Below are positions 40,536 to 49,784 of a stretch of DNA of 64,000 bases, in pieces (position 1 is the first letter of the stretch; each line of letters opens with the position of its first letter). Source of the stretch: Curtobacterium flaccumfaciens (lineage in GTDB: Bacteria > Actinomycetota > Actinomycetes > Actinomycetales > Microbacteriaceae). The stretch covers positions 2,542,001 through 2,606,000 of the forward strand of contig CP121450.1 in assembly GCA_029689965.1 (NCBI GenBank), in the 5' to 3' direction. Under the pieces are notes generated by a model, which was not told the DNA's origin, did not search any database, and saw only the letters and a program-made list of their open reading frames with translations. A program made the translations under genes and the position numbers.

Positions 40536-41553
40536 GCTCGTCGTCGGGTCGGTCGTCGTGGTCGGCGACCAGCGCCCGCAGGCGCTCGGTCACCCGGTCC
40601 CTGAGGCCATCCGGCTCGAGCACCCGCACCTCCGGCCCGAAGGCGGCGAGCTCCTCGGCGAGGATCTGCGGATCGACGTGGTGGAGCACGAGCACACCGT
40701 CGTCGTCCACCTCGGTGTCCCGACGTCGCGCGAGGCGACGTTCGGCGTCCGAGCCCGCGGCGACACGGATGCGAGCGGTCCGCGTCGCCCAGATCCGCTC
40801 GAGCTCGGTGAGCGCACGCTCCCCGCTCCGGCCGGTGCCGGGTGCCGGCCGACCTCGTACTGGGTGACCGGACCGACGAGGCGGGAGAGCAGGTAGTTCT
40901 TGTCGGCGCCGGTCGCGAACTCGTGCGCCGCGAGCATCCAGCGGCCGCCGTGCTGCACGAGCGCGAGCGGGGCGACCTGGCGCGTGCGTGCCTCGTGCTG
41001 CCCCGGGGTGATGTAGTCGAACCGCACGGCGGCGGCCCGGTCGAGCGCGGCGCGCAACGGTTCGAAGGCGACGTCGCGGGCGCGGAGGCGCGGGGCGTAC
41101 GCGTCGACGCCCAGGGCACCGGCGCCGTCGTCCTCGGCCCCCGCGGAGCGCACCTTGAGGAGCCCCCGGCGGAGTCGGCCGACAGGGCGCCTTCGCGCCA
41201 GGCCATGGCCGCGAGCGACAGCAGCGCGGACTCGTCCGGCGTGAAGCGGACGTCGACGGGCAGGTCGTACTCGCCCTTCGGGATGCGGTAGCGGAGCGTC
41301 TGGTTGTTGCCGGACGCGCCGGGCGTCTCGATGGTCTCGAGCGGATCCCGAGCTCACGGACGTCGTCCTTGTCGCGCTCGAACTGCCGCTCGAGGGACGC
41401 GTTGTCGCCCCCGGTCGTGAACCGCTGGCGGTACCCCTGCACGTTCGCGAGGATCTCGGACTTGGTCAGGCCCGACTCCGTGGAGAGCAGCGCGAGGACC
41501 AGGCTGAAGAGCCGTTCCTCGGCAGGCACACGGGGCACACGGGTCGCTGGCAC
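40516..41553 (-). CDS. PafB-like WYL-domain regulator, three frameshifts
   Basis: ATG 41553 (MPATRVPRVPAEERLFSLVL), HTH segment STESGLTKSEILANVQGYRQ, then in other frames TIETPGASGNNQTLRYRIPK, the WYL domain (VRFDYITPGQHEARTRQVAP, HGGRWMLAAHEFATGADKNY) and a C-terminal domain ending VADHDDRPDDEH. Frame changes near 41345 (GGATCC context), 41168 and 40845. Corrected length is about 346. First gene of the pafB-pafC pair, preceded by 71 bp after the FKBP-like gene. Confidence 0.8.
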   Translation of the reverse strand: MPATRVPRVPAEERLFSLVLALLSTESGLTKSEILANVQGYRQRFTTGGDNASLERQFERDKDDVRELGIRSRPSRRPARPATTRRSATASRRASTTCPSTSASRRTSPRCCRSRPWPGAKAPCRPTPPGAPQGALRGGRGRRRRCPGRRRVRPAPPRPRRRLRTVARRARPGRRRAVRLHHPGAARGTHAPGRPARARAARRPLDARGARVRDRRRQELPALPPRRSGHPVRGRPAPGTGRSGERALTELERIWATRTARIRVAAGSDAERRLARRRDTEVDDDGVLVLHHVDPQILAEELAAFGPEVRVLEPDGLRDRVTERLRALVADHDDRPDDEHGGTRG

Positions 41554-41624
41554 GAGCCGATCCTACGGCAGCGCGGGTGCACCGAAGTGCACCCGCGCCG
41601 CGGTCCGTGGACGGTCGGACGAGG

Positions 41625-42552
41625 TCAGCTCGACATCTTCCCGAGGAGGTCGATCACGTACGCGTACGCGGTGCCCTGCTGGTGCACGACCGCGAGGACC
41701 TGGTCGCCGACGCGGTGGCCGATGATGGCGTTCCGGACACCCTCCTGCACCTGTCCCTTCGTCAGCGGCACGGTCTGCGCGCCCGAGCCGTCGGTCCAGC
41801 TGGAACCGGCGACGGAAGCGTCGGTGCCCTCGGTGCCCCACGTGACGGCGGTGTACTTGATGACCGCGGTGTCCTTCGCGGTCAGCTCGGCGCCGTGCCC
41901 CTTGCGGAGCAGGTGCGTCTCGTCCGAGGACGGCGCGTTCCACGACGGGATCGTGATGCCGGGCGCTCCGGAGGGCGCGAGCACCACGGCCGGCATCCGG
42001 TCACCGGCGAGCTGCGGCGTGCCGGTCGCGCGGGAGTCGAAGGCGCGCTTGACGTCGATCACGGCGACGGCGGCGTCCTCGGTCTTCTTCGAGGACGTTC
42101 CGGTGTCGCCCGTGGTCGAGGAGCTCAGCGCGCTCTTCGGCAGTGCGACGGCCAGGCGGTCCCCGACGTGCGCGCACTCGAGCGACGCCCGAGCGCGCCG
42201 TAGTTGTCCGCGCCGGCGGTGATCGGCGCGGTCTGCCCGAGTAGCCGCTGGTCTGCGCGACCTTGCCGGTGGCGCCGTCGACCAGGGTGTACTCGATCAG
42301 CACGGGTGTGCCGTCCTCGATCTCGCGCCCCGCGCCGTGCTTGAGCACGGAGACCTGCGTGCCCTTCGTGGTGAGGCCGCTCGGGATGTCCACCTTCGGC
42401 TCCTTGCCGAACGAACCGGTCGCGGTCACCGCCTCGGACGCGGCGCCAGGGGCGGCGCAGCTCGACGGCGTGGTGCCGGCTCCGCTGGCCGCGCAGCCGG
42501 TGAGTGCTGCGGCGAGGCCGATGGTGACCAGGAGTGCGGGGATGGTGCGCAC
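41625..42552 (-). CDS. FKBP-type peptidyl-prolyl isomerase lipoprotein, two frameshifts
   Basis: ATG 42552. Signal peptide with lipobox MRTIPALLVTIGLAAALTGC (Cys at about residue 20), then a Ser/Thr/Ala linker and repeated FKBP-like segments: VLKHGAGREIEDGTPVLIEY, ITAGADNYGALG, and LTAKDTAVIKYTAVTWGTEG, VQEGVRNAIIGHRVGDQVLA. Frame changes near 42240 and 42192; corrected length is about 309. In other actinobacteria such FKBP genes also sit just before pafB. Extracellular folding of lipoproteins is likely. Confidence 0.75.
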
Positions 42553-42594
42553 GGACCCTCTTCCGTTCGATGCAGGACGGGCACGCTGCGTAGC

Positions 42595-43677
42595 CTAGCG
42601 GTCGTCGCCAGCAGGCCCGTCCGCACCGTCGGGTTCCTCGGCGGTGGACGCACCGGCCTCGGCCGCCGCGACCTTCCGGGCCTGTGCCGCGGCCTGCCGT
42701 GCGACCTTGCGCAGCTTCTTGTCGCTGGCCGATCGTTCGCCCACGGCGCCGGGCGTCCACGCCTCGATGTCCTCGTCGGAGAACTCCGCCTTGCCTGCGC
42801 GACGCTTCAGGTTGGGGAGCACGACGCCGTCCGCGAGCCGGCGGGCCGTGACGAGGAAGCCGGTGTGCCCGACCATGCGGTGGTCCGGGCGGACGGCGAG
42901 CCCCTCGACGTGCCAGGTGCGCACGAGGGTCTCGCTCGACTGCGGGTCCGTGAAGCGGCCGGTGTCGCGGAGGGCCTCCGCCGTTCGGGACAGTTGGGTC
43001 ACGGTCGCCACGTAGCAGACGATGAGGCCGCCGGGCACCAGGGCGTCCGCCGCGGCGTCGACGCACTCCCACGGAGCCAGCATGTCGAGGACCACCCGGT
43101 CGACGCTCTGCGGCTCCGTCGCGTCCGGCAGCGCCTCGACGAGGTCGCCGACGGTCACCGACCAGTTCTCCGGCACGGCGCCGAGGAACGTGCCGACGTT
43201 CCCACGGGCGATCGCGGCGAACTCCTCCCGACGCTCGAACGACTGCAGCCTGCCGGTCGGCCCGATCGCACGCAGCAGGAACAGCGAGAGCGCGCCGGAC
43301 CCGACGCCCGCCTCCACCACCCGGGCGCCGGGGAACACGTCGGCGAAGGCGACGATCTGCGCGGCGTCCTTCGGGTAGACGATCGCGGCTCCGCGCGGCA
43401 TCGACATGACGTAGTCGTTGAGGAGCGGACGCAGCGCCAGGTACTCGTCACCCGTGGTCGCCCGGATCACCGAGCCGTCGGGCTGGCCGATGACGTCGTC
43501 GTGCCGGAGCACGCCGCGATGGGTGTGGTACTCGCCGGCGACCTCGAGGGAGAGCGTCGTGAGCTTGCCCTTGGGTCCGGTCAGCTGCACGCGGTCACCG
43601 GCGCGGAACGGGCCGCGCGGCGCGGTGTGCGGGGCGCCGCCGGCGGTGTGCGGGAGCGCATCGGTGGGATCGGTCAC
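42595..43677 (-). CDS. tRNA (adenine58-N1)-methyltransferase TrmI
   Basis: 360 residues, intact, GTG 43677 overlapping the HAD stop (GTGA). N-terminal beta domain with FRAGDRVQLTGPKGKLTTLS, then VVEAGVGSGALSLFLLRAIG (SAM motif I), GRLQSFERREEFAAIARGN, and VLDMLAPWECVDAAADALVP with the DMLAPW catalytic region. VCYVATVTQLSRTAEALRD follows. A C-terminal basic tail (KKLRKVARQAAAQARKVAA) may bind tRNA. In many actinobacteria trmI precedes the proteasomal ATPase gene; here it is followed directly by the FKBP gene. Confidence 0.9.
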   Translation of the reverse strand: MTDPTDALPHTAGGAPHTAPRGPFRAGDRVQLTGPKGKLTTLSLEVAGEYHTHRGVLRHDDVIGQPDGSVIRATTGDEYLALRPLLNDYVMSMPRGAAIVYPKDAAQIVAFADVFPGARVVEAGVGSGALSLFLLRAIGPTGRLQSFERREEFAAIARGNVGTFLGAVPENWSVTVGDLVEALPDATEPQSVDRVVLDMLAPWECVDAAADALVPGGLIVCYVATVTQLSRTAEALRDTGRFTDPQSSETLVRTWHVEGLAVRPDHRMVGHTGFLVTARRLADGVVLPNLKRRAGKAEFSDEDIEAWTPGAVGERSASDKKLRKVARQAAAQARKVAAAEAGASTAEEPDGADGPAGDDR

Positions 43678-44414
43678 GGTGCGACCTCCTGGGTGCGGGC
43701 GGCGAGTGCCGGGCCGGTCAGCTCGAGCAGACGGTCGACGTCGACGCCGGCGAGGGTGGTCAGGTGCACGTCGCCGCCGGTGATGTCCGACAGCGGGACG
43801 ATGTGCTCGACGGCGACCGTGACGGCCCCGGACGCGACGGCCGAGGCGACCCCGGTCGCGGAGTCCTCGATGGCGACGCACGCGGTGGCGTCCACCCCGA
43901 GCGCCGCAGCGGCGGACAGGTAGGCGTCCGGGTAGGGCTTCGGCCGTTCCACGTCGTCACCCGCGACCACCACGCGGAACCCGCGCTCACCCAGGGCCTC
44001 GGCGGCGACGAGCGCCATCTTCCGGCGCGACATCGTGACGAGCGCGGTCGGGATGCCCCGGGCGTGCAGGCCCTCGATGAGCTCGCGGGCGCCCGGGCGC
44101 CACGGCAGGTCACCGTCGCGCAGCCGCTCCATGACGTAGTCGGTCATCCACTGGACGATCTCCTCGACCTCCATGCCGACGCCCTTGTCGCGGAGGATCT
44201 CACCCGAGCGCTCGAGACCGCTGCCCACCAGGGACAGGCCGTCCTCGTGGGTCCAGACGGCGCCGTAGCGATCGGTGAGCTCGACCTGCGACTGCTGCCA
44301 GATCGGCTCGGTGTCGATGATCGTGCCGTCCATGTCCCACAGCACGGCTGCGGGGGAACGAGGGCGGAGGGATGCGCGGTCACGGGCGACGAGTCTACCG
44401 GGGCGGTCGGACAC
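43674..44414 (-). CDS. HAD-superfamily hydrolase (beta-phosphoglucomutase-like)
   Basis: 246 residues from GTG 44414 (SDRPGRLVARDRASLRP); no ATG is available before the core. Motif I VLWDMDGTIIDTEPIWQQS, motif II VTMSRRKMALVA, motif III lysine in VERPKPYPDAYLSAA, motif IV VAIEDSATGVASAVASG. A four-helix cap lies between residues 35 and 105. Intact frame. Coupled to trmI by a 4-bp overlap; this HAD-trmI pair is common upstream of actinobacterial proteasome genes. Substrate unknown. Confidence 0.85.
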   Translation of the reverse strand: MSDRPGRLVARDRASLRPRSPAAVLWDMDGTIIDTEPIWQQSQVELTDRYGAVWTHEDGLSLVGSGLERSGEILRDKGVGMEVEEIVQWMTDYVMERLRDGDLPWRPGARELIEGLHARGIPTALVTMSRRKMALVAAEALGERGFRVVVAGDDVERPKPYPDAYLSAAAALGVDATACVAIEDSATGVASAVASGAVTVAVEHIVPLSDITGGDVHLTTLAGVDVDRLLELTGPALAARTQEVAP

Positions 44415-44601
44415 GGGCCCGCCCGCTCGACGTCGGGCGCCGCCGCCCGACGCCGCACAGCGCCGCCCGTCTCCGTTCCGCTCAGCGCGGACGGACGGGC
44501 GCGGGAGTGCGCGCGGCCCTATCCTTGTTGCTGCGAATCGTGTCCGGCCGAGCGCGGCCTCCGCCGCTCCCGCCCCGCTCCACCACCAGGAGGTCCCGTC
44601 C

Positions 44602-45521
44602 GTGCCACAGCACTCCCCCTTCAGCGACGGACGACTGCTCGTCGTCGCGTTCGAGGGCTGGAACGACGCCGGAGAAGCGGCGAGCGGTCTCGCCAGGCGC
44701 ATCGTCGAGTCGCTCGGTCTCGACGAGCTCCGTGAGCTCGACGGCGAGCGGTACGTCGACTACCAGTTCAACCGGCCGAACGTCGGCTCGGACGAGAGCG
44801 GTGGCCGCGGCATCCAGTGGCCGCGCATCGTCCTGTACGGCCCCGGCGCCGAGGGCCGGCCCGTGATCGGCGCCACCGGCTCCCCCTCCGAGCGTGACGT
44901 CTTCGTGCTCGTCGGCCCGGAGCCCTCGCGCACCTGGCGTGGGTTCTGCGCGGAGATCATCGACCTCGCCGACGTCTACTCGATCGACGCGGTCGTGTTC
45001 GTCGGCGCGATGCTCGCGGACGTCCCGCACACCCGGCCGATCTCGGTGTTCGTGTCGAGCGAGAACGCCGGCGTCCGGGCGGCGTTCGACGTCGACCGGT
45101 CGTCGTACGAGGGGCCCACGGGGATCCTCGGGTCCTCGCCGACGCGATGGACAAGGCCGGTCTCACCACGCTGTCGCTCTGGGCGTCGGTGCCGCACTAC
45201 GTGCACAACTCGCCGTCGCCGAAGGCCACCCTCTCGCTGCTCGACAAGATCGAGGAGCTCACCGACGTCACCGTGCCGCGGGGCACCCTGCTCGACGACG
45301 CCACCGAGTGGGAGGAAGGGATCGACGCCCTCGCCGCCGACGACGAGGACATGGCGTCCTACATCGGGCAGCTCGAGCAGGCGCGGGACACCGTCGACTC
45401 CCCCGAGGCCTCCGGCGACGCCATCGCGCAGGAGTTCGAGCAGTACCTGCGGCGCCGCGAGCGCAAGGACGGCAAGGACGGCGGGACCGCCGGCGGCGAG
45501 GGCTTCCGGCCCCCGCAGTAG
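44602..45521 (+). CDS. PAC2-family protein, frameshifted
   Basis: GTG 44602 after AGGAGG (PQHSPFSDGRLLVVAFEGWN). The family motif FEGWNDAGEAASGLARRIVE is followed by FVLVGPEPSRTWRGFCAEII and, in the next frame, AMDKAGLTTLSLWASVPHYV with HNSPSPKATLSLLDKI. Adding one G near 45135 (GGG for GGGG) joins LG to VLADAMDK; corrected length is 306. The family resembles the archaeal/eukaryotic proteasome-assembly chaperone PAC2, but its bacterial role is unknown and no proteasome is encoded nearby. Divergent from the HAD/trmI genes. Confidence 0.8.
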
Positions 45522-45532
45522 ACGCGACCCCC

Positions 45533-45580
45533 GACGGACTGGAGGCGCGGTGCCAGCTGGCACCGCGCCTCCAGTCCGTC
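45533..45580. terminator. Perfect 48-bp palindrome terminator
   Basis: GACGGACTGGAGGCGCGG plus TGCCAG and its exact reverse complement, with no loop. Located between the convergent PAC2 and mshC ends. The GGACTGGAGGCGCGG core recurs at 49726. Confidence 0.85.
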
Positions 45581-45766
45581 TGTGGTGGCGATGGGCGCGG
45601 GGCGCTTGCCGGGTTCCGAAATCTCGGCATCTCGCGCTCGCCTGCGCGCCTTCGCCGAACCTCGACGATGCACGGACGGCATGTCGCGGAACCTGAGCGA
45701 CTGCTCCCGCGCGGTCCGCGCTGGAGTGGCCGCGCTCGGCGCGCGCGAGCGTCGGCCGCCGCGGAC

Positions 45767-47007
45767 TCAGCCCAGGCGGATGCCGAGCAGGGCGTCGACG
45801 AGGTCGACGAGTTCCGGCGTCACCGTGGTGCCCCGGCGATCGCGGTGTCGACCGCTGCGACTGCACCCGGCGTGTCGAGGTCGTCCGCCACGCGACCACG
45901 AACACGGGCGATCACCTCGGGCGCGTCGTCCACGTGCCCGGCGTCGGCGCCCGACGCCCAGGCGTCCCACGTCGCGAGACGGGTGGTCGCGCTCGTGAGT
46001 TCCGCGTCGAACCACTCCCAGTCGTCGGCGTACTTGTGCGACAGGAGCGCGAGCCGGATCGCCCGCGGGTCCGCGCCGTCGTCGAGCAGACCCGGACCGT
46101 GACCAGGTTGCCGAGCGACTTCGAGATCTTCTCGCCCTGGTAGGCGACCATCCCGGTGTGCACGTACGCGTTCGCGAGCGGCTGGTGTGCGAGCGCAGCG
46201 GCGTGCCCGGCGCTCATCTCGTGGTGCGGGAAGACGAGATCGCTGCCGCCGCCCTGGACGCTGATCGGCAGGCCCAGACGGTCGCCGGCGATGACGCTGC
46301 ACTCGATGTGCCAGCCAGGCCGACCAGGACCGACCACGGTGTCCAGCTCGGCTCGCCGGCACGTGCCGCCCGCCAGAGCAGCGGATCGAGCGGATCGCGC
46401 TTGCCCGCACGGTCCGGGTCGCCGCCGCGCTCCGCCGACAGCGCCAGCATGGTCTCGCGGTCGAGCCCGCTCTCGTCGCCGAGCGCCCAGGCCTCGGTCG
46501 GGCGGTTCACGTCGAAGTAGAGGTCGTCGCCCTCGGACTCGGGCGTCGGGACCGCGTACGCGTAGCCGGTCTCCCGCAGGAACGCCACGGCCTCGGCGAC
46601 GCGCTCGACCTCGTCCGTGACGGCGACGTAGTCATCCGGCGGCAGGATGCGCAGCGCTTCCATGTCCCGGCGGAACAGGTCGATCTGCGACGCCGCGAGC
46701 TCACGCCAGTCGACGTCGTCGCGGGTGGCCCGTTCGAGCAGGGGGTCGTCGACGTCGGTGGTGTTCTGCGCGTACTCGACCTCGAGCCCGGCGTCGCGCC
46801 AGACCCGGCCCAGCGTGTCGAAGGCCAGGTAGGTGGCCGCGTGCCCGAGGTGGGTCGCGTCGTACGGGGTGATGCCGCACACGTACAGCGCCGCGCGCTC
46901 CTCGCCGCCGGTGGGGTCGAGGGGCCTGCCGGTCGCCGTGTCGTGCACGACGGGCCGAGGAGCGGTACCGGGACTTCGGGGACGGACGGGACCTGCCAGG
47001 CCCTCAC
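45767..47007 (-). CDS. L-cysteine:1D-myo-inositol 2-amino-2-deoxy-glucopyranoside ligase (mycothiol)
   Basis: GTG 47007, overlapping the uppP stop. [17 protein letters not shown] leads to [20 protein letters not shown] (zinc Cys and HIGH-type HLGH), [20 protein letters not shown], the KMSKS-like [14 protein letters not shown] and a C-terminal helical part ending [11 protein letters not shown]. Four frame changes (about 46958, 46336, 46093, 45832), all fixed by one extra G or C; corrected length is 414, typical of MshC. It joins Cys to GlcN-Ins in mycothiol synthesis and is related to cysteinyl-tRNA synthetase. Confidence 0.85.
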
Positions 47008-47832
47008 GGCTGGATCACTCCGAGCGACAACAACACGAGGAGAACGATACCGAGCGCGATGCGGTACACGACGAACGGCAGGAAGCTGCGCTTGCTGATG
47101 TAGTTCATGAACGCCGCGATCACGACGAAGCCGACGACGAAGGCCACGACGGTCGCGACGACGGTGTCGGCCACGCCGAACGGAGCGCCGGTGTCCCCAG
47201 GCTCGTCGCGGCCTCGTACAGGCCCGACAGGAACACCGCCGGCACGGCGAGCAGGAACGCGAACCGGGCCGCAGCCGGACGGGTGTACCCGAGCGCGAGA
47301 CCCATCGAGACCGTCGCCCGGAGCGCGAGACGCCGGGCACGAGGGCGAGCATCTGCGCGAGACCGATCAGGATGCCACCGCCGAACGTCATGTGCTCGAT
47401 GCGCCGGACCTTCTTGCCGACGACGTCGAGCACGCCGAGCACCACGCCGAACACGACGAGGACGATCGCCACGATCCACAGCGACCGGAACGTGGTCTCG
47501 ATCGAGTCCTTGAGCAGCAGCCCTGCGATGCCGATCGGGATCGTGCCGAGGATCACGAGCCACCCCAGCCGGGCGTCGGGGTCGTTCCGCGGCACGGTCT
47601 TCCCCGACAGGGACCGGAACCACCGACCGATGATCCGCGTGATGTCCCGCCAGAAGTAGATCAGGACCGCGGTCTCCGTGCCGAGCTGCGTCACCGCGGT
47701 GAACGCGGCCCCCGGGTCCTGCGCGTCGGGCAGGAAGAGCCCCACGATGCGCAGGTGAGCGCTCGACGAGACGGGCAGGAACTCGGTGAGTCCCTGGACG
47801 AAGCCGAGGAAGATCGCCTCGAGGATGTGCAT
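47004..47832 (-). CDS. Undecaprenyl-diphosphate phosphatase UppP (BacA), two frameshifts
   Basis: ATG 47832 ([20 protein letters not shown]), motif [19 protein letters not shown] (catalytic E/S/H region), [15 protein letters not shown], and [35 protein letters not shown] is the second conserved motif (PGxSRSG). Frame changes near 47335 and 47203; corrected length is 276. It recycles the lipid carrier for cell-wall synthesis and resists bacitracin. Followed by mshC with a GTGA overlap. Confidence 0.85.
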
Positions 47833-47891
47833 CGCGCGGGCCTTTCGGGAGAACTGTCGGAACACCGCCACGACGGCGACCATGCACAATA

Positions 47892-49207
47892 TCAGTACGT
47901 GGCGAGCAGGTCCCCGAGGACACGGCGGCCGAACGCCAACGAGTCGAGCGGCACGCGCTCGTCGACACCGTGGAACATCGCCGGGAAGTCCACGCCAGCC
48001 GGCAGCTGCAGCGGGACGAAGCCGTAGCCGGCGATCCCGAGCGTCGACAGCGCCTTGTTGTCCGTCCCGCCGGACAACAGGTACGGCAGGACCGGCGCGC
48101 CCGGGTCGTGGCGACCCAGGACGTCGCGGACGGCGTCCACGAGCGGACCACCGAAGTCCTGCTCCAGCCCGATGTCCCGGAAGGACATCACGACCTCGAC
48201 GTCCTCGCCCGCCAGCTCCCGCACGCGGGCCAGCACCGACTCCTCGTCACCGGGCAGGCACCGGATGTCCACGAGCGCCTCGGCCGAGTCCGGGATCACG
48301 TTGTGCTTGTACCCGGCGTGCAGCACCGTCGGGTTCGACGTGGTGTGCAGCGCCGCGTGGATGAACCGCGAGGCCGATCCCGTCGCCAGCGCCACCTCGT
48401 CCGGACCGGTCACCGTCGGGTCCACCCCGAGGAAGCGGGCGACCTCCGCCACCATCGCGTCAGTCGTCGCCGACAGCCGCACCGGCCACTCCTCGCTGCC
48501 GATCCGGGCCACCGCCGCCGCGAGCTTCGTCACCGCGTTGTCACGGATCACGTGCGAGCCGTGGGCTGCCGTGCCCTTCGCGACGAGCTTGATCCACATG
48601 AGGGCCTTCTCCCCGTCTGCAGCAGGTACGCCCGCCGGTCGCCCAGCGTGATCGAGTACCCGCCGACCTCGCTGATGGCGGCGCTCGCCCCGGCGAAGAC
48701 CTCCGGGTGGGCGTCGACGACGTGGTGCGAGCCGAGGACGCCCCCGGCTTCCTCGTCGGCGAAGTAGGCGATCACGAGGTCCCGCTCCGGGGCACCCTGC
48801 CGCTCGATGACGTCGGACAGTGACGTCAGCATCATCGCGTCCATGTTCTTCATGTCGACCGCACCGCGGCCCCAGAGCATGCCGTCCTTCACCTCGCCGC
48901 CGAACGGGTCCACCGACCAGTTCGCCGGGTCGGCGGGGACGACGTCCAGGTGCCCGTGCACCACGAGCGCGGGCTTGTCGCGGTCCCGCCCGGGAACACG
49001 AGCGACGACGCTCACCCGGTCCGGCTCCGACTCGAACAGCTGCGGTTCGAGCCCGAGGTCGCGGAGCTTCGCCTCGACGTAGTGCGCCGCCTCGGTCTCC
49101 CCACGCGACTTCCCCTCGCCCCAGTTCGTCGTGTCGATGCGGATGAGGTCGCGGGCGATCGCCGCCGTCGCCTCGAGATCGGTCGGCGTGGCCTCCGGGT
49201 TCGTCAT
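47892..49207 (-). CDS. M20-family metallopeptidase / dipeptidase-like, frameshifted
   Basis: ATG 49207 ([20 protein letters not shown]). Zinc ligands: [54 protein letters not shown], and late [19 protein letters not shown]. The dimerisation domain is [20 protein letters not shown] onward. One G missing near 48612 joins the two frames; corrected length is 438. Resembles M20 peptidases acting on small peptides or acylated amino acids; substrate unknown. Upstream of uppP in the same direction, gap about 60 bp. Confidence 0.8.
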
Positions 49208-49378
49208 GCGACCACGCTATCGGTCGGCACCGACGCGGCCGCCGCCCGTGACCTCCCGGGACGCGCCCGGGATGCGCAGCCGTGTTCATCGAGCGTTCAG
49301 TCCCGTGCTAGTGTCTTCTCTCGGCAGGAACGCCGGGTCGACAGCCCGGAACGACCGCCGACAACTGAAGGAACACCT

Positions 49379-49463
49379 GTCCGGGTGGCGGAATTGGTAG
49401 ACGCGCTAGCTTGAGGTGCTAGTGCCCGTATTAGGGCGTGGGGGTTCGAGTCCCCCTCGGACA
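49379..49463 (+). tRNA. tRNA-Leu (anticodon GAG)
   Basis: Acceptor GTCCGGG pairs with CTCGGAC (one G-U), a D-arm GGCGGAATTGGTAGACGC, anticodon stem CTAGC/GCTAG enclosing TTGAGGT (anticodon GAG, reading CUC), a long variable arm GTGCCCGTATTAGGGCGT as expected for a type II tRNA, and a T-arm GGGGGTTCGAGTCCCCC. Discriminator A. CCA is not encoded. Confidence 0.95.
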
Positions 49464-49473
49464 CGCGACACGG

Positions 49474-49502
49474 ATGCCCCTGACCTGAAGGTCAGGGGGC
49501 AT
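49474..49502 (+). terminator. Hairpin terminator of tRNA-Leu
   Basis: ATGCCCCTGACC pairs with GGTCAGGGGGCAT around TGAA, followed by TTT. One extra G in the right arm makes a single bulge; it may be another run-length sequence error. Confidence 0.75.
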
Positions 49503-49555
49503 TTCGCGTTCGCGCTTCGTGGCGAGCGGCGGTTGCAAGGGAGGTGCGACAAGGC

Positions 49556-49647
49556 CGCTGTCGTACGACGTCGGAGTTGTCGCACGGCGGCGCGTGCAAC
49601 AGTTTCGGACGCGGCGAGACGACAACGTCGCTGTCGTACGACGTCGG
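49556..49647. repeat. Direct repeat with GTCGTACGAC palindrome, two copies
   Basis: CGCTGTCGTACGACGTCGG at 49556-49574 and 49629-49647. Each contains the palindrome GTCGTACGAC, and each is followed by a related GTTGTCG or GATGTCG tail. It lies between tRNA-Leu and the NDH-2-like gene in 280 bp without a gene. Confidence 0.75.
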
Positions 49648-49725
49648 GGATGTCGTACCGAATCGGACGCGCGCGTCCGAGCGTGCCGAGTCGGACCGGC
49701 AGCGCCCGTCCCAGCGCTCCCACCA

Positions 49726-49771
49726 ACGGACTGGAGGCGCGGTGCCAGCCGACACCGCGCCTCCAGTCCGT
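49726..49771 (-). terminator. Hairpin terminator (GGAGGCGCG family)
   Basis: Arms 49726-49744 (ACGGACTGGAGGCGCGGTG) and 49753-49771 pair perfectly with an 8-nt loop. It lies 14 bp past the stop of the NDH-2-like gene and shares its stem with the palindrome at 45533. Confidence 0.85.
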
Positions 49772-49784
49772 CAGACGGTCGCGT

